From contig DGHR01000014.1 in NCBI GenBank assembly GCA_002392745.1, positions 140,089 to 170,940 on the forward strand: DNA of 30,852 nucleotides, in the 5' to 3' direction. Each line of letters begins with the position of its first letter. Positions within the stretch are counted from its first letter, which is position 1. The stretch comes from Bacteroidales bacterium UBA3843. GTDB lineage: Bacteria; Bacteroidota; Bacteroidia; Bacteroidales; Paludibacteraceae. Below the pieces are notes generated by a model that was not told where the DNA came from, did no database searches, and saw only the letters and a list, made by a program, of their open reading frames with translations. A program made the translations under genes and the position numbers. Shown here one piece after another: positions 6,837 to 14,442 of the stretch.

Positions 6837-6844
6837 CAAAGGTA
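6837..6844 (-). promoter_or_regulatory. Possible promoter of the small-gene cassette
   Basis: Minus strand TACCTTTG (6837-6844) fits the -7 consensus, but there is no TTG at the -33 position. It would give a ~200-nt leader that includes the two hairpins at 6679-6715. Confidence 0.4.
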
Positions 6845-6941
6845 GTGGTTTCTTGCGAAATGAGCGACCACAAAATCGTGGGCGGTTGCTCTACCTTGCT
6901 CGCGAAAGTGAATAAAAAATGACTTTTCCGCCATCAATATC

Positions 6942-6972
6942 TTGCATATATCAAAAAAAAAGTGTACCTTTG
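6942..6972 (+). promoter_or_regulatory. Promoter for the DUF4143 ATPase gene
   Basis: Plus strand -33 TTG (6942-6944) and -7 TACCTTTG (6965-6972), 20-nt spacing; a full consensus match. Transcription would start near 6979, so the three 33-bp repeats make up nearly the whole leader. Confidence 0.82.
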
Positions 6973-6981
6973 CAGCCGAAA

Positions 6982-7066
6982 GTCGTATGAAAAAGGTGTG
7001 ATGTTTATCAAAAAGTCGTACCAAAAAGGTGTTAAAACAATTAAAAAGTCGCTATAAAAAGGTGTT
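6982..7066 (+). repeat. Three 33-bp leader repeats with overlapping mini-ORFs
   Basis: Units begin with GTCG at 6982, 7015 and 7048, an exact 33-bp period. Each carries AAAAAGGTGTKA, a Shine-Dalgarno-like core. In the third unit this core serves the real start, ATG 7067. The first unit encodes MKKV (6987-7001), whose stop overlaps the next start as TGATG. The second ORF encodes MFIKKSYQKGVKTIKKSL (7001-7057) and stops 9 bases before the ATPase start. Read through in frame, the repeats encode an 11-residue period (KKSY[EQ]KGV...). Confidence 0.75.
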
Positions 7067-8404
7067 ATGTATAAACGAAAAATTGAGGCTATTCTTCAAG
7101 AATGGAAGAATCAGACCAAGCGTAAGCCACTTATTATCAAGGGCGTTCGTCAATGCGGTAAGACAAGTTCCGTACAGGAATTTGCCCAAAAGAATTACGA
7201 ACACGTCATCTACCTGAATTTTCATGAGAAAAAGTCCTACAAAGCTTTCTTTAGCGGAGATTTGGATGTAGAGACAATTACCACCAATATCGCTCTAGGG
7301 ATTATAGGCACGCAGTTTGTTCCGGGCAAAACATGCCTGATCTTTGACGAGATACAGGATTGTCCGCGTGCGCGTGCTTCGCTCAAGTTTTTCTGCCTCG
7401 ACGGCAGATATGATGTGCTATGTACCGGTTCGTTGCTTGGCGTTAACGGCTATAAAACCAAAGAAGAGCAGCAAGAAGAGGAGGAAGCATCTATCCCTGT
7501 CGGTTTCGAAGAAATCGTCTATATGTATCCCATGGATTTTGAAGAATGGCTATGGGCAAACGGCATTAGGCCGGAGCAGATAGATATTTTGCGGCAACAT
7601 TTAGCAGACGAGAAACCCCTCAATGAGACTTTCCATAATCGTTTCCGTCAGTTATTGCTTCAATATGTATTCATTGGCGGCATGCCGGAAGTCGTGGAGA
7701 AATTCCTGACTACCCATAATATGGGCGAGACACGCAAAGTGCAGCTGAGTATTATTGACAGTTACGAATCCGATATGATCAAATATGCACCGGCTGCCGA
7801 TAAGCCGCGTATTCGTGAATGTTTTGAGTCTATCCCTAAGCAGTTGGCACGTGATTACAAGAAGTTTACATACACCGTTATACGCCCAAATGCCAAAGGA
7901 CGTGATTATGCCGGCAGCTTGCAATGGATTGAAGATGCAGGCATCATTCACCGCTGTTATAACACAGAGATAACTGAATTACCGCTTGAAGGTGTAGCTA
8001 TTAAGGATCAGTTCAAAGTCTATATGGCTGATACCGGCCTGCTCATCAGCATGTTGGAGGAAGGTACTGCGTGGAGCATCATGCAAGGAGATCTGGGAGC
8101 ATATAAAGGTGCTATCTATGAAAACTTAATGGCGGATATCTTAGGTAAAATGGGGCGTAAACTCTATTATTTCCATAAGGATAGCGGATTAGAGATTGAT
8201 TTCTTGATGCGCTATAAGAACGAGTGCGTGTTAGTGGAATGCAAAGCCCGGACCGGTAATGCCAAATCAACCGGTACCATTCTCAAACATCCGGAGAAAT
8301 ATCACGTAAAGCATGCTATTAAATGCGGTGATTATAATATAGGACGACAAGGTGCGCTACTTACCCTTCCGTTCTATATGGCTTTTCTACTGAAAGAATT
8401 ATAA
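7067..8404 (+). CDS. AAA-family ATPase with DUF4143 C-terminal domain
   Basis: 445 residues, the normal size for this family. The Walker A motif is GVRQCGKTSS (~residues 25-34). The Walker B-type motif is CLIFDEIQDCPRA (~89-101), followed by the sensor-like CTGSLLGV. A central helical section is followed by the DUF4143 part, ending in a PD-(D/E)XK-nuclease-like core, GLEIDFLM ... CVLVECKAR. These proteins are common and often multi-copy in Bacteroidales. Their role is unproven; some are discussed as possible defence or toxin-antitoxin-like factors. The gene is visibly more AT-rich than topA or the secDF region, which fits horizontal acquisition. The start is fixed by AAAAAGG shortly upstream. 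Its 3' end overlaps the convergent remnant at 8374-8621. Confidence 0.93.
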   Translation: MYKRKIEAILQEWKNQTKRKPLIIKGVRQCGKTSSVQEFAQKNYEHVIYLNFHEKKSYKAFFSGDLDVETITTNIALGIIGTQFVPGKTCLIFDEIQDCPRARASLKFFCLDGRYDVLCTGSLLGVNGYKTKEEQQEEEEASIPVGFEEIVYMYPMDFEEWLWANGIRPEQIDILRQHLADEKPLNETFHNRFRQLLLQYVFIGGMPEVVEKFLTTHNMGETRKVQLSIIDSYESDMIKYAPAADKPRIRECFESIPKQLARDYKKFTYTVIRPNAKGRDYAGSLQWIEDAGIIHRCYNTEITELPLEGVAIKDQFKVYMADTGLLISMLEEGTAWSIMQGDLGAYKGAIYENLMADILGKMGRKLYYFHKDSGLEIDFLMRYKNECVLVECKARTGNAKSTGTILKHPEKYHVKHAIKCGDYNIGRQGALLTLPFYMAFLLKEL

Positions 8405-8621
8405 TCGATCTCTTCTTCCATAAACCGGTAGGCATTCCAAACGGTGCCCTTACTAACGCCGAAAGCCAGTGACACGTGCCACTGGCTTTCTTCCGGATGC
8501 TCCAAATGGTAGGAATAGATGTCCATCCATTGGGCATACTTGAGGGGTAACTCGAAATGCTTGAAGAGAATGCTCAGTTCTCCTTCTTCTTTTTTTTGAG
8601 CAGAAATTGATACTTGGTCAT
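8374..8621 (-). pseudogene. Small HTH protein interrupted by a frameshift at an A8 run
   Basis: Minus strand ATG 8619-8621 opens MTKYQFLLKKK but stops after 15 codons. One extra A in the run of eight (T8 on the plus strand, 8590-8597) would join it to a long second frame: KEEGELSILFKHFELPLKYA, then QWMDIYSYHLEHPEESQWHV, then SLAFGVSKGTVWNAYRFMEE, ending EIDYNSFSRKAI. The segment SLAFGVSKGTVWNAYRFM looks like a helix-turn-helix. It may be a genuine pseudogene, a sequencing or assembly indel, or a gene expressed by slippage on the A-run. It converges on and overlaps the ATPase 3' end by 31 bases. Confidence 0.6.
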
Positions 8622-8652
8622 AATAATGCGGATTTAAATGGGTTATTTACAT

Positions 8653-8686
8653 AAAAAACAGACCCGCGATTTTTGTTCGCAGGTCT
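8653..8686 (-). terminator. Terminator of the BspA-like gene
   Basis: Minus strand: a 10-bp stem AGACCTGCGA/TCGCGGGTCT (8677-8686 with 8660-8669, one T-G pair) with loop ACAAAAA, followed by GTTTTTT. It is ~90 bases past the stop at 8777. On the plus strand it ends ATTTTT, so it may also stop the ATPase transcript. Confidence 0.85.
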
Positions 8687-8703
8687 ATTTTTAACAATTT
8701 AAC

Positions 8704-8785
8704 GTTTTGCGTACTGCAAAACCATTTTAACTATTTAACGTCGCGTAGCGACATCTTAACGTGCGCTCATCGCTCCTTAACGCAC
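8704..8785 (-). repeat. Three hairpins separated by TTAACG words
   Basis: GTTTTGC-gtact-GCAAAAC (8704-8722), GTCGC-gta-GCGAC (8740-8752) and GTGCG...CGCAC (8761-8785, overlapping the stop codon). The spacers repeat [AT]TTTAAC(G), with near-copies taacaatttaacg and taactatttaacg. They lie between the BspA-like stop and its terminator. They may protect the 3' end of the mRNA. Confidence 0.55.
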
Positions 8786-11700
8786 TCTCACGCCGGTAGC
8801 GTTATATACCTTGCCATCCGGACGGATGATGTAGAGGATGCCGTTATGCAGGATCTTCACGGCTGCCGGAGCGTCGGGACGGGTGAAGATCTCCTCGATA
8901 CCGGTTCCGCCGCCGGGGAAGCGTTCTTCGGTGCTGTACTGCGCAGTGTAGTCCGCGTCAGCGGTGGCAGCCACGAGAGCCGGATCCCAACCGGTGAAGG
9001 TATAGATATACTCAGTATCCATCGGGCGGACGGGTGTCTCGCCTGCGTATGCCGGCATGAAGCCCTCGCGGATCTCGCCTTCCTGGAGCACGGTGCCGTT
9101 CCAGTCGAGGAAGCGGACGGTGTACATCGGCCATATCGGGCGGCTGTCCTCCGCGTCGGTCAGGTACTCGATCTTGTCAACGAGCACGATACCGTTGGTG
9201 GAAGAGGTGTTGGCGAGGTTCCAGTAAACGCGGAAGCCGTAGCCTGCTTTCCATACCTGTCCCGCTTCGGGTGCGAGGGTCAGGGTGCAGCCGTTGGAGG
9301 CGATCGCCTCGCCCGTGACGGTATAGAGGAGGTTGGTGCAAGCGAGGTCGGAATAGACTTTCACGCCCCAATCGTTGCAACTCATGCCGGATTTACCGAA
9401 CGAGCCGGACGGGAAGGTCACGCGGATTGCCTTTATCTCGCGTCCGAAAGCATATTGGTTAGCCACATAGACAGGGTTGGCATTGGCAAGCGTAGTGCTC
9501 TTGCCGCCGAACTTGGCATAAGCCCAACCGCCGTTGTTGTTGGCGCCTCCGAAGACGCTCCAGTCGGTATCATAGGTCCATGTGTCGTTGTAGTTGGAGT
9601 GCTTGGAAGCCGCCGCGGTAAAGTCGCAGGTATAGGAAACGATATAGTTGTCCACCGCCTCGCCGTCCTCTACTATCGAGGTGAACCACACATTCCACGG
9701 AGCTACGTTATAGATATTCCGGCAACCGGCAGCAACATGCAACGTGGCGTTCGTCAAGCCGGCAAAGGCATTGGTGCTGGTAATATCCATGCCGTTCATG
9801 CCTACAGGAGGAACAGGTGCTAACAAGTGTACATCTTTCAGAGCGTTCAGGTTGGCACCGCAATTACTACCCAGTTCTTTGATGGAGGAAGGCAAACGGA
9901 GTGTCTTCAGGGCAGTACAGCTATTTACGGCACTGACATATTTGATACCTTCCATGAAGTCCAATTCCTCCACGGCGGTACATTCCGCGAAAGCGTTATA
10001 GTCCACACCTTCTACATAGAAATTACGTACTTTGCTCGGAATGGTCACTGTACCCGTCGTGTTTTTGTCTATCGCCGTTTCATAGTACCAGTCCACCCAA
10101 CCGAGTTCGGGATCGTCGTGCGATTCAACGAATTTGCCATGCAGGAGGCAGGTCTTGTCTTCCATGCTTTCCACGCGGTAGGTGACCGGCACACCTTCTT
10201 TGCTGTTCTCCGTGAAGGTCACATCCTCAATGATATTAACATTGACACAAACGCTCGGATAGTCGGTGCCTAAGAGTGTTTCGTCGTAGTAGTGTGTATG
10301 GAAATGGATGGTGGTTGAGCCGAGCTGGATCTCCGGCACCATCATCGGATCCGGAGCAGAGATATGGAATACGCCGGTTCTGCGGGAGCTTGCCACATCG
10401 TACTCCGCTTCCACTTGTAGCATACTGCTGTTCTCTACATCGAATTCGATGTTGGCGGAAGAGTTGGCAGGCGTCAGGCTCACGACGATATCTACAGGCT
10501 TCTGCGACTTGGTGATGGTGATCGTCCTGCGGTTCACATCCATGCCTTGACAGAGTACAGAGCCCCAGTCGTTGGCAGGGTTGATGATACGGAGGGAGAT
10601 AGCATTCTTCCTGTTGGAACCGTCAGCAGCGGTAGCGGTGATAGTCAGTTCCGTGGAAGAAGGATAGCCGATGATGGTCACCAGACCGTTGGCATCCACC
10701 GTCGCCACACTGTTATCGGAAGAAGTCCAGACAAGACTCTTGTCATTAGCATTGGCGGGATAAACCTCTGCCGCCAGTTGGACGGTCTTGCTGCCCAGTT
10801 CGCTGCTCTGTACATTGAACCACGTACCCTCGGCACTGGTGACTTTGACATTTTCTACATAGATGACACCTTCCTTGCGGGTAGGCAGGTCGGCTACGAT
10901 ATTCGGGAACCAGTTCCAGCGACTGCTGGCTTGATATTTGGCGAGTGTGCCGGGGAACACAACCACGTGCAGCGTTGTGCCGTTGGCGATGAGGGCATCC
11001 CTGTCGAAAGAGCCGTTCTCTCCGGTCGTGACAACAGGTGGTTCGGGAGCAAAACAATAGACATCCGTCAAACCAGTGTAACGCATTGCGTTAGAGAGAA
11101 TAGTGTCCACATTAGTACCTATCTCCAGCGTCTTGATGCCGTCATAGGTTCCTTCTGATGCATCTTTATCGGTCACATCCATGGTAATGCGGGTCACATT
11201 GTCGGTGTAACGGACGTTTTCAATGAAACCTATCCATCTGTCGAAGGTCTTGTACCACCGCTCTGTGGAAGCCGAACCGCCGAAGTCGTTATGTAGCGGC
11301 ATTCTGCCTTCGCAGTCGATGGTCAGTGCGCCTGTCTCGTCTAACTCCCATATACCTGTCTCACCCATACTGCCGCCGGTAGGAAGAGCCGGTTCTCCGT
11401 AACGAGGGTCAACGGCAAGGTTCATCTTGCGCCATACATCCGCTTTGTGGTAAGCGTTCATGTAATCTGCCGGTACATAAGCAGTGATCGTACCCAGCGA
11501 TTTGCTACCGAACGCATCCGACGCCAGTACTGGAGGTTTTGGAGACGCACTGTAAATCTTGTTTATACCGGTGCTTGCGAACGCACTGCTGTTAACGCCC
11601 CAACATTCATCTCCTAATTCGATGCTCTGCAAAGCACTACAGCCGGAGAACAAACTGCTCTTGATCTGAATAGCGCGACCGCTCATCGTCACGTCCGCCA

Positions 11701-14287
11701 GAGCCGTACAGCCTTGGAACGCACCCGCCTCTGCATTGGGCATACCCGACATGCTGACCTTTGCCAGAGAAGAGCAGTCTTTGAAAGCTTGGGGACGCAA
11801 TGTAAACGCACCCGACATATTTACCTCCGTCAGACCTGTGCAGCTCTCGAAAGCACTGTTGTCAATGAACTTAACCGCCGAGAGGTCGACGCTCGTAAGG
11901 GATGTACAGCCCTTGAAGCACTCCATACCGATGCTGTCCACGTTCTCCAGATTGATGGATTTGAGCTTGGTGGAGTTCTTGAAGACCTCGTTGCCCAGTT
12001 TGTGCATAGCCGGCGAGAGCACCACCTCTTCGAGGTTCGGCAGGTCGGCAGGACCGAAGCCTGTCCAGTTCAGTTCGGTAGCACCGCCCATGAGCTCTAC
12101 GCGCTTCACGCCCGGCTGGTTGTAGAAACCGTCGATGTTGCCGGTCGAAGTCTCCGAGCTGGCAATGAGTGTGCCGTCCTCGTAGATCACCCAGACGCCG
12201 TCGTAGTACTGACCGCTGCGGACGATACCGCCGTGCTCGCCGATGAACTCAAACGAGAAGAGGTTCCAGTATTGCGCCGCCAGATATTTGGCAATGTAGT
12301 CGTCCGGCACATCGAGATTAACGGCTTTCTGACCTGTGGCAGATGTCGCTCTGCGGGCTGCTTTGGCTTTCACCTTGGCAGGGGCGTTGTTGGATACGCG
12401 ACCGAGACCGACGAAAGTCTGTGCGGTGACGGCAGGCGGTACAGCCGCTTTCAGTGCCATAGCGTCCATCAGACCGCAATAATTGAAGGCTTTGTTGCCT
12501 ATACTGCTCAAGTCCTTGCCAAAGTCCACTTTCTCCAAAGACGAGCAGTTCTCAAAGGCTTGGTTGCCGATAGTCTGAACGCCCTCGGCTTTTACCTCCT
12601 CTATCTGGTCATTGTTCTTAAACGCATTCTCGCCGATTTCAGTCACGGAAGCGGGGATTTCTACATTGGTAATCTTTGATTCATTCTCATTGGTATATGA
12701 CAAAGCATTATTACCTACTATCGTTATATTAGAACCAAATACAACTTTCTTGATATAATTTTTATATGGGAACCAAGGCTGGTCGCTCTCATTGGTATAG
12801 TTAGGCACACTACCAAGAATAGTCAGTGTACCATCCCACGTTAGTTCCCAAGTAGGATTAGTACCTGTTACAGGAAAATCAACTATCGTTTCGATGTTAA
12901 ATTGCGTCCATGGTGATTTTCCGTTATAAGAGGCATATACGCCTGCCGGAACAGCAAGATTTCGGGTCAGTACACCATCAAAAGCATTGGATGCAGTATT
13001 AGGAGCTGCTCCTGCTACTTTTATCCAACAAGAACCCGCGTGCGACTGTAGGGTATTACGGAACGCGTAAGCACCTATTGAAGTTAGATTTTCTCCCAGT
13101 ATTAACTGCACTATTGTTGTCACGTTGTCAAATGCGTTATTTCCGATAGTCTCAGCTGAATTAAGGATAAGAACCGGATTAAGCTTCGTATTGGCAAATG
13201 CTGCTGCTCCAATGCTTTTTACTTTATCCAAATTTACTACTTTGGTAAGATTCGTACATCCATTGAAGGCATTATCGCCAATAGATACCACATCTTCCGG
13301 CAGATTTACAGTTTCTAAAGCTGTGTAGTTCATAAAAAGATTTGCAGGAATATTTCGTGCATTTAGAGACAAATAAGTTACATCATTCCTCTTGGCATAC
13401 CATGGTGCATCAGAGGCTGAGTTATACGGTAATTGTTGCGAAGTGACAGTTAATGTCCCATAACTAAATCGCCAGCCATCTCCACCCATTACAACTTCTC
13501 CTACACCATTCGATGAAAATGCACCAGATGACTTAGTGTCACTCACTACGATAAGTTTCGAACCTTTTTCTACTCGTGTTCTGGTCTGTGTGAGGATTGT
13601 GTGACCATCAGTTGCAAGAAAATTTTCGTTTCCAACAACTCCTGAAGAATAGTCATGCATCTCTTCTACAGTCGGGAAAGCACCAGTTACTTTTATCGAA
13701 TAGTTTCCAAAACTTTGATCTTGAGGTCTTCTCCACAAGCGATAGCATTGATCGAAGGCATAATAACCTATGTATGTCACGCCATTAAGTTCTACCGTCA
13801 GGAAAGCGCAATGAACAAACGCTCTATGTCCAATACTTGTAATTTTACCGCTTGCAAATGGGAAATCATAAAGTCGGAAACATCCACTGAATGCATCATC
13901 TTTTATTATAATTCCACTACCTTCTATTGTAACCTTTGTTAGTAGGTTTAAGTGTGCAAATGCTTCTGTTCCAATAGTCTTTACAGATGATGAGAGACGC
14001 AAGGTTTTAATTTGCGGCATATAGGAGTTCCATGGAGCAGAAGTATGCCAACGGTGATAATAATAGCCGTCTATGTCATTATCAATATTTATGACATAGT
14101 AAGGTCCACTTTCTAGGCTCGTTGTTTTGTAGTCTGGAATGGTTACGGCGTCCACATACAGTTCGCCTTGGTCGTTGATGCGCCACGTACCGCCTTTTTT
14201 GAACGAACCGGACGCTATGTCCTTCGCACCGGCGAATGATATTGCCGCTATGAAAGCCAGCAATAATGTAAATAATTTTTGTTTCAT
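8777..14287 (-). CDS. Giant BspA-like leucine-rich-repeat surface protein
   Basis: 1836 residues with signal peptide MKQKLFTLLLAFIAAISFAG. Several blocks of LRR_5/BspA-type repeats follow, with units such as IGDNAFNGCTNLTKVVNLDK and IPASVTEIGENAFKNNDQIE, at about residues 50-460, 490-640, 740-990 and 1370-1520. Residues ~1142-1237 form a bacterial Ig-like (Big_2) domain, YPANANDKSLVWTSSDNSVA. A probable beta-sandwich lies at ~1545-1713. An InlB-type repeat, VRFLDWNGTVLQEGE to DADYTAQYS, lies at ~1720-1782. The end, VKILHNGILYIIRPDGKVYN, matches the tail of the 2680-4095 product. Such proteins usually act in adhesion to host or other cells. No consensus promoter is visible in 14288-14376. The N-terminal third (~12650-14287) is clearly more AT-rich than the rest. 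Confidence 0.93.
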   Translation of the reverse strand: MKQKLFTLLLAFIAAISFAGAKDIASGSFKKGGTWRINDQGELYVDAVTIPDYKTTSLESGPYYVINIDNDIDGYYYHRWHTSAPWNSYMPQIKTLRLSSSVKTIGTEAFAHLNLLTKVTIEGSGIIIKDDAFSGCFRLYDFPFASGKITSIGHRAFVHCAFLTVELNGVTYIGYYAFDQCYRLWRRPQDQSFGNYSIKVTGAFPTVEEMHDYSSGVVGNENFLATDGHTILTQTRTRVEKGSKLIVVSDTKSSGAFSSNGVGEVVMGGDGWRFSYGTLTVTSQQLPYNSASDAPWYAKRNDVTYLSLNARNIPANLFMNYTALETVNLPEDVVSIGDNAFNGCTNLTKVVNLDKVKSIGAAAFANTKLNPVLILNSAETIGNNAFDNVTTIVQLILGENLTSIGAYAFRNTLQSHAGSCWIKVAGAAPNTASNAFDGVLTRNLAVPAGVYASYNGKSPWTQFNIETIVDFPVTGTNPTWELTWDGTLTILGSVPNYTNESDQPWFPYKNYIKKVVFGSNITIVGNNALSYTNENESKITNVEIPASVTEIGENAFKNNDQIEEVKAEGVQTIGNQAFENCSSLEKVDFGKDLSSIGNKAFNYCGLMDAMALKAAVPPAVTAQTFVGLGRVSNNAPAKVKAKAARRATSATGQKAVNLDVPDDYIAKYLAAQYWNLFSFEFIGEHGGIVRSGQYYDGVWVIYEDGTLIASSETSTGNIDGFYNQPGVKRVELMGGATELNWTGFGPADLPNLEEVVLSPAMHKLGNEVFKNSTKLKSINLENVDSIGMECFKGCTSLTSVDLSAVKFIDNSAFESCTGLTEVNMSGAFTLRPQAFKDCSSLAKVSMSGMPNAEAGAFQGCTALADVTMSGRAIQIKSSLFSGCSALQSIELGDECWGVNSSAFASTGINKIYSASPKPPVLASDAFGSKSLGTITAYVPADYMNAYHKADVWRKMNLAVDPRYGEPALPTGGSMGETGIWELDETGALTIDCEGRMPLHNDFGGSASTERWYKTFDRWIGFIENVRYTDNVTRITMDVTDKDASEGTYDGIKTLEIGTNVDTILSNAMRYTGLTDVYCFAPEPPVVTTGENGSFDRDALIANGTTLHVVVFPGTLAKYQASSRWNWFPNIVADLPTRKEGVIYVENVKVTSAEGTWFNVQSSELGSKTVQLAAEVYPANANDKSLVWTSSDNSVATVDANGLVTIIGYPSSTELTITATAADGSNRKNAISLRIINPANDWGSVLCQGMDVNRRTITITKSQKPVDIVVSLTPANSSANIEFDVENSSMLQVEAEYDVASSRRTGVFHISAPDPMMVPEIQLGSTTIHFHTHYYDETLLGTDYPSVCVNVNIIEDVTFTENSKEGVPVTYRVESMEDKTCLLHGKFVESHDDPELGWVDWYYETAIDKNTTGTVTIPSKVRNFYVEGVDYNAFAECTAVEELDFMEGIKYVSAVNSCTALKTLRLPSSIKELGSNCGANLNALKDVHLLAPVPPVGMNGMDITSTNAFAGLTNATLHVAAGCRNIYNVAPWNVWFTSIVEDGEAVDNYIVSYTCDFTAAASKHSNYNDTWTYDTDWSVFGGANNNGGWAYAKFGGKSTTLANANPVYVANQYAFGREIKAIRVTFPSGSFGKSGMSCNDWGVKVYSDLACTNLLYTVTGEAIASNGCTLTLAPEAGQVWKAGYGFRVYWNLANTSSTNGIVLVDKIEYLTDAEDSRPIWPMYTVRFLDWNGTVLQEGEIREGFMPAYAGETPVRPMDTEYIYTFTGWDPALVAATADADYTAQYSTEERFPGGGTGIEEIFTRPDAPAAVKILHNGILYIIRPDGKVYNATGVRVR

Positions 14288-14376
14288 AAGCTTTGTTGGC
14301 GGTTATATCCCATCGCCCCATCGGTTTTAAAGATTGTTTGTTAATATGGTTGGTTAGTTGTTTTGTTGTATGCATA

Positions 14377-14412
14377 CAAAAAGCGGTAGTCCGCTTTATT
14401 GGATTACCGCTT
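14377..14412 (-). terminator. Terminator of the second ATPase gene
   Basis: Minus strand: a 12-bp stem with one G-T pair (AAGCGGTAATCC with GGACTACCGCTT; plus-strand 14401-14412 and 14381-14392), loop of 8, then TTTTTG. It is 30 bases past the stop at 14443 and separates this gene from the BspA-like gene. 14288-14376 shows no promoter consensus. Confidence 0.85.
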
Positions 14413-14442
14413 AAATAATATAAGGAAGAATAGAGATGTGTA

